A stretch of 12,500 bases of DNA from Ottowia sp. (GCF_016703145.1 NZ_JADJCO010000003.1:1052501-1065000), one strand, 5' to 3'. Numbered from the stretch's first letter, positions 1 through 6,671 are shown. A program made the numbers and translations. Notes: generated by a model from the sequence alone, not told the origin.

Positions 1-1
1 G

Positions 2-1072
2 AACGACGACCTGCTGGCCTGGAAGACGCGCGCCGCGCTGCGCCAGGGCCAGTGGCGCACGGTCCGATCGGCCATCGGCGCCATGGGCGACGAGGCGCGC
101 CGCGACCCCGCCTGGGTTTACTGGCTGGGGCGCGCGCAGCTCGCCCTGGCGCAGGGCGACACCGACCGCGAGCGCGCGCGCCAGGTGCTCGACACCATCG
201 CCGGCGGGCGCGGCTTCTACGAGAAGCTGGCCGCCGAGGAACTGGGCCGCCCCGCCGCCGCGCTGTCCGCGCCGTTGCCGCTCACCCCCGAGGAGCGCGA
301 GGCCGCGCGCCGCCACCCTGGCCTCGCCCGCGCGCTGCAGGCCATCGCCCTGGGCCTGCGCGGCGAGGGCGTGCGCGAATGGAATTACTGGACCAGCCTG
401 CACGAGCCCGGCGGCATGGGCGAGCGCCAGCTCTACGCCGCCGCCGACCTGGCCTGCCAGCGCCAGGTGTGGGACCGCTGCATCAACACCAGCGAGCGCA
501 TCCAGGGCTTCAGCGACGCCGCGCAGCGCTTTCCCATGCCGCACCAGGGCGCCGTGGTGCGGCAGGCGCAGGCCATCGGGCTCGACCCCGCCTACGTCTA
601 CGGCCTGATCCGGCAGGAGAGCCGCTTCGTCATGGACGCGCGCTCGCACGTCGGCGCCTCGGGGCTGATGCAGGTGATGCCCGCCACCGCGCGCTGGACG
701 GCGCGCCGCATCGGGCTGGAAGGCTTCGCGCCGGCGCAGATCAACGAGTTGGACACCAACATCCTCATCGGCACCAACTACCTCAAGCTGGCGCTGGACG
801 AATTCCGCGGCTCCATGCCCCTGGCGGCGGCCGCCTACAACGCCGGCCCCGGCCGCCCGCGCGCGTGGCGCAACGGCCCCGAGCTGGAAGGCGCCATCTG
901 GGCCGAGAGCGTGCCCTTCGGCGAAACCCGCGACTATGTGAAGAAAGTGCTGTCCAACACCACCGACTACGCCGCCCTGCTGACCGGCCAGCCGCAGTCG
1001 CTGAAGAGCCGGCTGGGCCGCGTCGGCCCCGCCCCGGCGGACGAGCCGGTGCTGGTGCGGGATCTGCCCTGA
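2..1072 (+). CDS. slt: Soluble lytic murein transglycosylase, C-terminal part (5' end outside window)
   Basis: This periplasmic enzyme cleaves the glycan strands of peptidoglycan and leaves 1,6-anhydromuramic ends. The frame is open from base 2, before the first internal Met at 83, so the gene starts left of the window; its signal peptide is not visible. The first ~550 bases encode the helical (Slt70 U-domain-like) region. The catalytic SLT domain follows with the usual series of motifs: IRQESRF, with the presumed catalytic Glu codon at 617-619; GASGLMQVMPATA around 652-690; NILIGTNYL; and AAAYNAGPGRP around 826-855. The protein ends with the TGA at 1070-1072. The order of motifs is diagnostic of family 1 lytic transglycosylases. 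The symbol slt is a family assignment, because the N-terminal half cannot be seen. The gene is followed after 79 bp by the epimerase on the same strand, with a repeat copy filling the gap. Confidence 0.93.
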   Translation, partial: NDDLLAWKTRAALRQGQWRTVRSAIGAMGDEARRDPAWVYWLGRAQLALAQGDTDRERARQVLDTIAGGRGFYEKLAAEELGRPAAALSAPLPLTPEEREAARRHPGLARALQAIALGLRGEGVREWNYWTSLHEPGGMGERQLYAAADLACQRQVWDRCINTSERIQGFSDAAQRFPMPHQGAVVRQAQAIGLDPAYVYGLIRQESRFVMDARSHVGASGLMQVMPATARWTARRIGLEGFAPAQINELDTNILIGTNYLKLALDEFRGSMPLAAAAYNAGPGRPRAWRNGPELEGAIWAESVPFGETRDYVKKVLSNTTDYAALLTGQPQSLKSRLGRVGPAPADEPVLVRDLP

Positions 1073-1080
1073 TGAGGAGG

Positions 1081-1145
1081 AATTTCAAAAGAAATCGGCC
1101 TGCAACCCGTACGGGTATTGCGCTAACAGCTATTTATATAGGAGC
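1081..1145 (+). repeat. Dispersed ~65-bp AT-rich repeat, copy A (intergenic)
   Basis: This is an AT-rich patch (43% GC by hand count) between slt and the epimerase. It aligns without gaps to the copy downstream of glmU: 27 of 40 bases identical over 1094-1133 versus 11261-11300, including CGGGTATTGC and AGCTAT. Its first seven bases (AATTTCA) and last five (GGAGC) also match the ends of the reverse complement of the copy inside glmU, over exactly the same 65-bp length. It contains a perfect 12-bp palindrome, ACCCGTACGGGT, at 1105-1116. I recall similar AT-rich elements scattered through Comamonadaceae genomes but do not know an accepted name. Confidence 0.75.
1141..1144 (+). promoter_or_regulatory. 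Ribosome-binding site of the epimerase, lying inside repeat copy A
   Basis: GGAG sits 7 bases before the ATG at 1152. It is the best Shine-Dalgarno match near that start and decides the start choice. It forms the right end of the dispersed repeat, so the element appears to supply the translation signal. Confidence 0.7.
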
Positions 1146-1151
1146 AATCGC

Positions 1152-2120
1152 ATGACGCCGAAAATCCTGGTCCTCGGCGGCTCCGGCTTCGTCGGCGGCC
1201 ACCTCATCGAGCACCTGGTGCGCCTGGGCGCCGACATCACCGTGCCCACGCGGCGGCTGGCCTCGGCGCGCGCGTTGTGGACCCAGCCGCGCGTGAGCCT
1301 GGTGCAGACCGACGCCACCCAGCCCGACGCGCTGGCGCGGCTACTGCCCGGCCACGACGCCGTGGTTAACCTCATCGCCATCCTGCACGGCAGCGCGGCC
1401 GACTTCGAGCGCGTGCACGTCGAGCTGCCGCGCCGCCTGGCCGCCGCCTGCGACGCCGCCGGCGTGCGCCGGCTGGTGCACGTCAGCGCGCTGGGCGCGG
1501 CCGAGGGCGCGCCGTCGATGTACCTGCGCAGCAAGGCCGGCGGCGAGGCCGTGCTGCGCCAGGCCGCGCAGACGCGCGGGTTGGACGTCACGCTGCTGCG
1601 CCCCAGCGTCATCTACGGCGCCGGCGACCATTTCTTGAATCTCTTCGCCCGCCTGCAGCGCGTGCTGCCCGTGGTGCCGCTGGCCGGTGCCGAGGCGCGC
1701 TTCCAGCCCGTCTGGGTGCGCGACGTGGCCGCCGCGCTGGTGCGCGCCCTGGCTGATCCCGCCACCATCGACCGGACCTACGAGGCCTGCGGCCCCGACA
1801 TCTACACCCTGCGCGAACTGGTGCGGCTGGCCGGGCAGTGGGCCGGCGTGCGCGGCGGCCGCGGCCGGCCGGTGATCGGCGTGCCCGCGCCGCTGGGCCG
1901 CCTGCAGGCGCTGCTGATGGAATGGGCGCCCGGCCAGCCGCTGATGAGCCGGGACAACCTCGACTCGATGAAGGTCGACAACGTTGCCAGCGGACAGGTG
2001 CCCGGCCTGGCGGCGCTGGGCATCACCCCCGCGCCGCTGGCCGCCGTCGGCCCCCTGGTGCTGGGCACCGCCGGCACCGCCGCATTGCTGGACGCGCTGC
2101 GCCGCACGGCCGGGCGCTGA
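1152..2120 (+). CDS. Complex I NDUFA9-type NAD(P)-binding epimerase/dehydratase family protein
   Basis: This 322-residue atypical short-chain dehydrogenase probably binds NAD(P)H in the cytoplasm. The Rossmann motif is GGSGFVG (G9, G12, G15) directly after the N-terminus. A YxxxK pair is present (Y124, K128 in MYLRSK), with S112 in VHVSALG upstream. The segments LLRPSVIYGAGDHFLNLFARL and PVWVRDVA are typical of the NDUFA9/39-kDa complex I subunit-like branch of the family. The true substrate is unknown; bacterial members are often annotated 'complex I NAD(P)-dependent oxidoreductase', but a role in complex I is not shown here. The start at 1152 has a good GGAG seven bases upstream, so it is secure. 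The C-terminal ~25 residues are Ala/Gly/Leu-rich. The gene converges with the minus-strand aldo/keto reductase, leaving 73 bp between stops. Confidence 0.88.
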   Translation: MTPKILVLGGSGFVGGHLIEHLVRLGADITVPTRRLASARALWTQPRVSLVQTDATQPDALARLLPGHDAVVNLIAILHGSAADFERVHVELPRRLAAACDAAGVRRLVHVSALGAAEGAPSMYLRSKAGGEAVLRQAAQTRGLDVTLLRPSVIYGAGDHFLNLFARLQRVLPVVPLAGAEARFQPVWVRDVAAALVRALADPATIDRTYEACGPDIYTLRELVRLAGQWAGVRGGRGRPVIGVPAPLGRLQALLMEWAPGQPLMSRDNLDSMKVDNVASGQVPGLAALGITPAPLAAVGPLVLGTAGTAALLDALRRTAGR

Positions 2121-2127
2121 GCCCGGC
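2109..2127 (+). terminator. Hairpin overlapping the epimerase stop codon
   Basis: GCCGGGC (2109-2115) and GCCCGGC (2121-2127) form a perfect 7-bp stem around a 5-base loop that holds the TGA stop. No T-run follows, so it is at most a weak or Rho-assisted terminator. It could simply be chance in GC-rich DNA. Confidence 0.3.
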
Positions 2128-2193
2128 GCCCGGTGGCCTGGATGGTGTTCATGGGATGGATCCTTGCAAGTGCGGTGGGTTTGGCCAGGCACT

Positions 2194-3366
2194 TCACCGC
2201 TTCGGCGGTGCCTCGACGCCCGTGGCCGACAGCACGGCCGGCGGCAGGCGCGCGCCCCGGATCGGAATGGCCGCCACGGCCGCGTTCAACTCCTTCAACT
2301 CCGCGGCGCTGAAGGAAATCGAGGCGGCGGCGACGTTCTCCTCCAGATGGGCCACGTTGGTGGTGCCCGGGATCGGCACGATCCACGGCTTCTGCGCCGT
2401 CAGCCAGGCCAGTGACAGCTGGGGCGGCGTGACGTTCTTGCGGGCCGCCCAGGTCTGGACCAGCTCCGCGAGCGCCATGTTGGCCGGCAGCACATCGGGT
2501 GCGAAGCGCGGGGCGGCCGCGCGGAAGTCCTGCTTCTCGAAGCGGCTAGTGGCCTTGACAGTGCCGGCCAGGAAGCCCATGCCCAGCGGGCTCCAGGGCA
2601 CGAAGCCGATGCCCAGCTCCTCGCACAGCGGCAGCACCTGGGCTTCGGGGCCGCGGAACAGCATCGAATATTCGTTCTGAATCGCCGCCACAGGGTGTTC
2701 CTTGTGTGCGCGGCGGATGGTCTGCAAGCCCGGTTCGGACAGGCCGTAGTGCAGCACCTTGCCTTGCCGGACCAGGTCCTTGATCGTGCCGGCCACGTCT
2801 TCGATCGGCACGTTCGGATCGACGCGGTGCTGGTACAGCAGGTCGATGCGGTCGGTGCGCAGGCGCCGCAACTGGGCCTCGACGACCTGGCGGATGTGCG
2901 CGGGGCGGCTGTTCACGCCGCCGCGCCGCTGGCCCGTCGTCGGATCGACGTCGAAGCCGAACTTGGTGGAGATGACGGCGCGGTCGCGCCGGCTGCCCTG
3001 CAGCGCCTCTCCGAGCAATTCCTCGGACATGAAAGGGCCATAGACCTCGGCGGTGTCGAAGAAGTTGATGCACAGATCCGCCGCTCGGCGAATGAGCGCG
3101 ACGCCGCCTTGCCGGGTGGTGCGGCTTTGGTACAGGTCAACGACCCCTTGCGGGCCGCTGGGATGCCATTGGACGCCCAGGCCGATGGGGAACACCTCCA
3201 AAGGCCCCAGGCGCCGGCGGGCGGCGGATGCGGGCTGGTCTGTCGTGGGGCGCGGAGCGCTGGCCGTCTGGGCGCAAGCGGACAACAGCCATGGGGCAAC
3301 GCCCAGCGTGGCGGCGGTGGCCAGCCACTGGCGGCGATGATTTTGGGCGACGGGATGTGTCTTCAT
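2194..3366 (-). CDS. Aldo/keto reductase with Tat-like lipoprotein leader
   Basis: This 390-residue member of the aldo/keto reductase superfamily would be an NADPH-dependent carbonyl reductase. The catalytic tetrad is complete: D104 and Y109 (NFFDTAEVYG), K135 (STKFG) and H180 (LLYQHRVDP). The conserved SPLGMGFL and WIVPIPGT segments of the cofactor-binding end are present. Cytoplasmic relatives are ~330 residues. The excess is an N-terminal leader: twin arginines R11-R12 (HRRQWLA), a hydrophobic stretch, and a lipobox-like LSAC with C31. This suggests export in folded form via Tat and possibly lipidation. ATG 3366 is supported by GGAG about 9 bases upstream on the minus strand; the later start needed for a cytoplasmic enzyme has no obvious support. 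It is the last gene after the LysR, cupin and CMD genes, 82 bp downstream of CMD. The substrate is unknown. Confidence 0.87.
   Translation of the reverse strand: MKTHPVAQNHRRQWLATAATLGVAPWLLSACAQTASAPRPTTDQPASAARRRLGPLEVFPIGLGVQWHPSGPQGVVDLYQSRTTRQGGVALIRRAADLCINFFDTAEVYGPFMSEELLGEALQGSRRDRAVISTKFGFDVDPTTGQRRGGVNSRPAHIRQVVEAQLRRLRTDRIDLLYQHRVDPNVPIEDVAGTIKDLVRQGKVLHYGLSEPGLQTIRRAHKEHPVAAIQNEYSMLFRGPEAQVLPLCEELGIGFVPWSPLGMGFLAGTVKATSRFEKQDFRAAAPRFAPDVLPANMALAELVQTWAARKNVTPPQLSLAWLTAQKPWIVPIPGTTNVAHLEENVAAASISFSAAELKELNAAVAAIPIRGARLPPAVLSATGVEAPPKR
2195..2210. terminator. C(UUCG)G tetraloop hairpin at the convergent 3' ends
   Basis: CACCGC (2195-2200), TTCG, GCGGTG (2205-2210) is a perfect 6-bp stem closed by a C(UUCG)G tetraloop when read on the + strand. 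That loop is known to be exceptionally stable. It lies 74 bases past the epimerase stop and overlaps the last codons and stop of the opposing aldo/keto reductase. No U-tract follows on either strand. It is a plausible 3'-end stabiliser or pause site for the + transcript, unproven. Confidence 0.35.
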
Positions 3367-3448
3367 GTCGAATTTCTCCGGGGGTTGGGTTGGTCAGTCC
3401 AGCTTCTTCTCGGTCACGCCGCCGCCGGGGCGGAGCGCGGCGCGGAGT

Positions 3449-4213
3449 TCATCGCCGGTCTTCCGATGCGGCGGCCAGGGCCTCGCGGGCCCGTTGGGCG
3501 GCGTCCGCGTCGCCGCGCTCGGCCAGCACCTGGGCCAACTGGCGCAACTGCGCGGCCGTCAGGCCCACGCGCAGGCTGGCGCGCATGTGCGAGCGCAATT
3601 GCGCCTCCACGCCGGGCGTCGCGGCCAGCGCGCCGACGGTGGCCAGCTCGCGGCTTGGCCAGTCGAGGTTGTCGCGCTCGAAGATGTCGCCGAACAGATG
3701 CGCTTGCAGGAACTGGTTGATGACCGGGGCGAAGTCCGTCACGGCGTTCTTGACCGGCGCGCCGGAAATCTTCGTCTGGTTGGCCTTGCCCACGGCGGCC
3801 AGGTCGCCGCCCGTGGGAATGGCGCGGCTGGGCTCGCGCCCCGGCGCATCCTGGATGCCGCGCTGCCTGCGCGCCTCCACCACCTTCAGCAACTCACCCA
3901 GTGCGTTGAGGCTTTTGGGAAAGCCGACATAGGCGTAGAGCTGCACCAGCACCTCCTTGGCTTCGCTGATGGTCAGGCCCGCGTCCAGCCCCTGGTTCAG
4001 GGCGGTGTGGAGCCGGGGCATGTCGCTCGCAGCCATGAAGGATGCGATCAGGGGAATGGCCTGCTGCCTGGCCGACAGCGTTTCCGAAGCGGCCTGTGCG
4101 TGCGCCATGGGTTGCGGCTCCACGGTGTTCTGCGCGGCGCAGCCGGTGACCGCCACGCCCAGGGCCAGGGCGAGCGCGGTGGCGCCGCGCCTAGCGGGCG
4201 TTGTAGTGCTCAT
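3449..4213 (-). CDS. Carboxymuconolactone decarboxylase-like (CMD/AhpD-fold) lipoprotein, tandem domains
   Basis: This 254-residue protein has two CMD-type helical domains. The first spans roughly residues 45-115 (TISEAKEVLVQLYAYVGFP is typical) and the second roughly 160-240 (NLDWPSRELATVGALAATPG; HMRASLRVGLTAAQLRQL). The N-terminus is a lipoprotein signal: a hydrophobic run followed by VTGC with C25. C25 is the only cysteine in the protein, so the CxxC pair used by AhpD-type alkylhydroperoxidases is absent and thiol peroxidase activity is unlikely. The activity is therefore unknown; a decarboxylase/isomerase-like or binding role is possible. The start overlaps the 3' end of the cupin gene by 23 bp, with GGTGAG just ahead, implying translational coupling. 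The pairing cupin + CMD + aldo/keto reductase recurs in proteobacteria from what I recall. Confidence 0.85.
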   Translation of the reverse strand: MSTTTPARRGATALALALGVAVTGCAAQNTVEPQPMAHAQAASETLSARQQAIPLIASFMAASDMPRLHTALNQGLDAGLTISEAKEVLVQLYAYVGFPKSLNALGELLKVVEARRQRGIQDAPGREPSRAIPTGGDLAAVGKANQTKISGAPVKNAVTDFAPVINQFLQAHLFGDIFERDNLDWPSRELATVGALAATPGVEAQLRSHMRASLRVGLTAAQLRQLAQVLAERGDADAAQRAREALAAASEDRR

Positions 4214-4661
4214 CGCTCACCAGTTCTTTCCAGTCGGCACTCTTGCCGCCCTGCACGTAGGCGATGGCCAGGTGGCGCATGCCGTGGGCCTGTGCCGCGC
4301 CGTGCCAGTGCTTGACGCCGGCGCTGATCCAGACCACGTCTGCGGCCTGGATCTCGCGCCGGGGCTGGCCGTCCTCCTGCACCCAGCCCTTGCCGTCGGT
4401 GACGATGAGCAACTGGCCGACCGGGTGCGTGTGCCACGCGGTGCGCGCGCCGGGCGCGAAATCGACCATGCCCACGCTGCCGTGCTGGCCGCTGCCGCCC
4501 GCCGACTTGATGTCCACCGCGACGTGGCCGTTGAAGTTCTGCGCCGTGCCCAGAGTGGTGGGCGTGGTGCCTGCGGGGGTGATCTGGATGCCTTGGGCGT
4601 GTGCCGACGCCGCGCCCATCATCACGATCGACGTACCTGCCGCGATGAGGTTCTTTCTCAT
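4191..4661 (-). CDS. Secreted single-domain cupin (hydroxynitrile-lyase-like metal site)
   Basis: This 156-residue small beta-barrel cupin has a Sec signal peptide (residues 1-22, cleavage expected after AHA at A22), so it is probably periplasmic. Cupin motif 1 is AWHTHPVGQLLIV and motif 2 is GVKHWHGA. The likely metal ligands H77, H79, Q83 and H118 have the same spacing as H53, H55, Q59 and H94, which I recall for the Mn-dependent Granulicella cupin hydroxynitrile lyase. This makes a metal-dependent lyase or oxidase-type activity possible; the actual substrate is not known. The start at 4661 has AGGAAGG about 7 bases upstream on the minus strand. It is the first structural gene of the cassette, downstream of the LysR gene. 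Its leader contains a nested inverted repeat at 4683-4725, and its 3' end overlaps the CMD gene. Confidence 0.87.
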   Translation of the reverse strand: MRKNLIAAGTSIVMMGAASAHAQGIQITPAGTTPTTLGTAQNFNGHVAVDIKSAGGSGQHGSVGMVDFAPGARTAWHTHPVGQLLIVTDGKGWVQEDGQPRREIQAADVVWISAGVKHWHGAAQAHGMRHLAIAYVQGGKSADWKELVSDEHYNAR

Positions 4662-4682
4662 GGGGATTCCTTCCTGTGAGCT

Positions 4683-4725
4683 GCGCAGACCCCGCTTGCC
4701 GCATGAACATGCGGATGGTCTGCGC
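4683..4725 (-). promoter_or_regulatory. Nested inverted repeat in the cupin leader
   Basis: The outer arms GCGCAGACC (4683-4691) and GGTCTGCGC (4717-4725) are a perfect 9-bp inverted repeat. Inside them, CCGCATG (4699-4705) and CATGCGG (4708-4714) form a second perfect 7-bp inverted repeat with a 2-base loop. The structure lies 22 to 64 bases before the cupin start codon. It could be an operator dyad for the LysR protein or a strong RNA stem-loop in the 5' leader. No U-run follows, so it is not a classical terminator. Confidence 0.5.
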
Positions 4726-4760
4726 CTGATTTGTCTCAGCGGAGGAAATCGTAGAGGGCG

Positions 4761-4780
4761 GGACTGTTTTGATTAAGTCC
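4761..4780 (-). promoter_or_regulatory. Candidate LysR-type operator upstream of the cupin operon
   Basis: GGACT (4761-4765) and AGTCC (4776-4780) are 5-bp inverted arms separated by an AT-rich 10-base centre, in the only AT-rich stretch of the 221-bp gap between lysR and cupin. The shape is close to the T-N11-A dyads bound by LysR proteins, though the spacing here is T-N10-A. No convincing -35/-10 pair was found. The rest of the gap, 4781-4882, holds the hairpin after lysR and no gene. Confidence 0.3.
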
Positions 4781-4846
4781 AAAATACCGCACGGGGTGTT
4801 GAGCGGAATTCAGCAATGAGCCCAGCCCGCGCTTGGGCGCGGCCTA

Positions 4847-4866
4847 CGAAGCGGAACGGCGCTTCG
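4847..4866 (-). terminator. Hairpin downstream of the LysR gene
   Basis: CGAAGCG (4847-4853), a 6-base loop and CGCTTCG (4860-4866) form a perfect 7-bp stem starting 17 bases past the LysR stop. There is no U-tract, so termination would be weak or Rho-dependent. It suggests that lysR and the cupin operon are at least partly separate transcripts. Confidence 0.4.
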
Positions 4867-4882
4867 CTGTCTTGCGCGCGGG

Positions 4883-5773
4883 CTACCGATACCGCAGCGC
4901 CTCGACGATGACGGTCAGCGCACCGGAGGATTGCCGGCGGCTGGGGTAGTAGAGGTGATAGCCCGTGTAGGGCTGGCACCAGTCGTCCAGCACGCGGACC
5001 AGCCGCCCCTCGGCGATGTGCTCCGCCACCGCGTCATCGGGCACGAAGGCCAAGCCTTGCCCCGCCAGCGCGGCGCGCACGATGGGCGAGATGCTGTTGT
5101 AGATCCACTGTCCGGTCACGCGCACCTTGAGCTCGCGCTGGCCCTTGCGGAAGTCCCACACCATCAGCCCGCCGTGGGTGGGCAGGCGCAGGTTGATGCA
5201 GTTGTGCTCCGCCAGGTCGTGCGGCGTCCTGGGCCGCGTCCTGTCCGCGAAGTAGGCGGGCGAGCCGACCACCGCGATCCGCATGTCCGGGCTGATGGGA
5301 ACCGCGATCATGTCCTTGGCGATCTCGTCGCCCAGGCGCACGCCCGCGTCGTAGCGCTCGGAAACGATGTCCGTGCGGTTGTAATCCACCGTCACTTCCA
5401 CGGTGAGATCGGGGTAGTCCGGGAGCACCTTCGACAACTTGGGCCATATCAGGTAAGTGGCGGGGAATTCCGCTGCGGTGATGCGCACCAGCCCCGAGGG
5501 CTTCTTGCGCAGCTCGCTCACCGCCGCCAGCTCGGCGTCGATGTCCTCGAAATGCGGCGCCACATGGGCCAGAAGCCGCTCGCCCGCCTCCGTCACCGCC
5601 ACACTGCGCGTGGTGCGCGTCAGCAGCCGCACGTCCATGCGCGCCTCCAGCGTCCGCACCGAATGGCTGAGCGCGGACGGCGAAACGCCCAGTTGCGCCG
5701 CGGCGCGGGTAAAGCTGCCTTCGCGCGCCACGTGGATGAAGGCGAGCACGTCGCCATAGCCGTCCCTGGGCAT
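4883..5773 (-). CDS. LysR-family transcriptional regulator
   Basis: This 296-residue protein has the normal LysR length. The N-terminal winged helix-turn-helix is at about residues 8-65 (FIHVAREGSFTRAAAQLGV, SPSALSHSVRTLEARMDVRLLTRTTRSV). The effector-binding domain starts near residue 90 (SGLVRITAAEFPATYLIWPKL) and contains the usual DAGVRLGDEI and GQGLAFVPDDAV segments. A longer reading frame runs upstream to 5893. ATG 5773 is chosen because AGGA lies about 7 bases before it, the protein then begins like its family, and the upstream residues look non-coding. The gene sits directly upstream of, and in the same direction as, the cupin-CMD-reductase genes, so it is the obvious candidate regulator of that cassette. 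The inducer is unknown. Confidence 0.9.
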   Translation of the reverse strand: MPRDGYGDVLAFIHVAREGSFTRAAAQLGVSPSALSHSVRTLEARMDVRLLTRTTRSVAVTEAGERLLAHVAPHFEDIDAELAAVSELRKKPSGLVRITAAEFPATYLIWPKLSKVLPDYPDLTVEVTVDYNRTDIVSERYDAGVRLGDEIAKDMIAVPISPDMRIAVVGSPAYFADRTRPRTPHDLAEHNCINLRLPTHGGLMVWDFRKGQRELKVRVTGQWIYNSISPIVRAALAGQGLAFVPDDAVAEHIAEGRLVRVLDDWCQPYTGYHLYYPSRRQSSGALTVIVEALRYR

Positions 5774-5775
5774 TG

Positions 5776-5790
5776 TTGAATCCTGTTCAA
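5776..5790 (-). promoter_or_regulatory. T-N11-A dyad overlapping the LysR ribosome-binding site
   Basis: TTGAA (5776-5780), 5 bases, TTCAA (5786-5790) is a perfect inverted repeat that also fits the LysR consensus T-N11-A. It covers the AGGA of the lysR gene itself. A protein bound here could block its own expression, as LysR proteins often do. The remainder of the 206-bp gap 5774-5979 shows no gene and no clear promoter hexamers. Confidence 0.35.
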
Positions 5791-5979
5791 GTCGGCATGC
5801 GGATGGCGACAGGTTAGCAAAGCCATGCCTGGCCCGTGCAGCGGCCGCCTGCGCGCGGCAGCCTTCCCGCGGGGCCATCTGGACGGCTTCCATGCGCCGC
5901 CCGCATCAATGGCGGCGGCATTCGTCATCGGCCATCGCCCGCGGCCCCGATAGCATGGGGGCTTCACGCGGAGAACCCC

Positions 5980-6663
5980 ATGCTCAAGCTCTACATCGGC
6001 AACAAGAACTACTCCTCCTGGTCCATGCGCCCCTGGGTGCTGATGCGGCAGGCCGGCATCGAATTCGAGGAAGTGCCGTTGCGCTTCGATTCCTTCTCGG
6101 CCGATTCCCGGTTCAAGCAGCGCCTGGGGCCCATCAGCCCCGCGGGCAAGGTGCCGGTGCTCACCGACGGCGGCCTGGCGGTGTGGGACACGCTGGCCAT
6201 CGCCGAGTACCTGGCCGAGCGCTTTCCCGAGCTGCACCTGTGGCCGCGCGAGGCGCCCGCGCGCGCCCGGGCGCGCAGCGTGTGCGCCGAGATGCACAGC
6301 GGCTTCGGCGCGCTGCGCGGCGCCTGCGGCATGAACATCGAGGCCCGCCTGCCCGAGGCCGGCGCCCTCATCTGGCGCGACCGGGCCGACGTGCGTGCCG
6401 ATGTGGCGCGCATCGTGGCGATGTGGCAGGAGCTGCTGGCCGGGCACGGCGGCCCGATGCTGTTCGGCCGCTTCACCATCGCCGACGCCTTTTACGCCCC
6501 GGTGGTGATGCGCTTCAGGACCTACGCGCTGCCGGTGCCCGAGGACGTCGCCGCCTACATGGACCGCGTGTGCGCGCTGCCGGGCGTGGCGGCCTGGATC
6601 GACGGCGCGCTGGCGGAGCAGGACTTCCTGCCCTTCGAGGAGCCGTACCGCACGGGGCGCTGA
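5980..6663 (+). CDS. Glutathione S-transferase family protein
   Basis: This 227-residue cytosolic GST would conjugate or isomerise electrophiles using glutathione. The thioredoxin-fold N-domain carries NKNYSSWSMRPWVLM with the candidate catalytic Ser at 12-13, followed by SPAGKVPVL with the cis-Pro P59 and the glutathione gamma-glutamyl-binding region VWDTLAIAEYL, where D70-T71 replaces the more common E-S. The all-helical C-domain includes GRFTIADAFYAPVVMRF. The SSWS/RPW motif is typical of a bacterial zeta/YfcF-like subgroup. The start at 5980 is chosen over longer in-frame options because GGAG lies six bases upstream and the protein then begins at the first beta strand. The gene converges on the amidohydrolase with 22 bp between the stops. 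Confidence 0.9.
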   Translation: MLKLYIGNKNYSSWSMRPWVLMRQAGIEFEEVPLRFDSFSADSRFKQRLGPISPAGKVPVLTDGGLAVWDTLAIAEYLAERFPELHLWPREAPARARARSVCAEMHSGFGALRGACGMNIEARLPEAGALIWRDRADVRADVARIVAMWQELLAGHGGPMLFGRFTIADAFYAPVVMRFRTYALPVPEDVAAYMDRVCALPGVAAWIDGALAEQDFLPFEEPYRTGR

Positions 6664-6671
6664 CGCGGCCC

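Noticed and set aside
52..1155. A long + frame overlapping the lytic transglycosylase
   Set aside because: It is extremely rich in Arg, Ala and Gly, has no recognisable domain, and is a GC-rich shadow of the real frame, which carries the complete SLT motifs.
3391..3448. A short frame after the CMD stop reading DELRAALRPGGGVTEKKLD then stop, as if CMD were frameshifted
   Set aside because: The CMD frame shows normal codon use to its TGA, and the other frame is not coding-like upstream of the stop. A frameshifted longer C-terminus is conceivable but not supported without homologues.
5774..5893. Upstream extension of the LysR gene to 5893 on the minus strand
   Set aside because: The extra 40 residues look non-coding, LysR proteins start at the helix-turn-helix, and ATG 5773 has a good ribosome-binding site.
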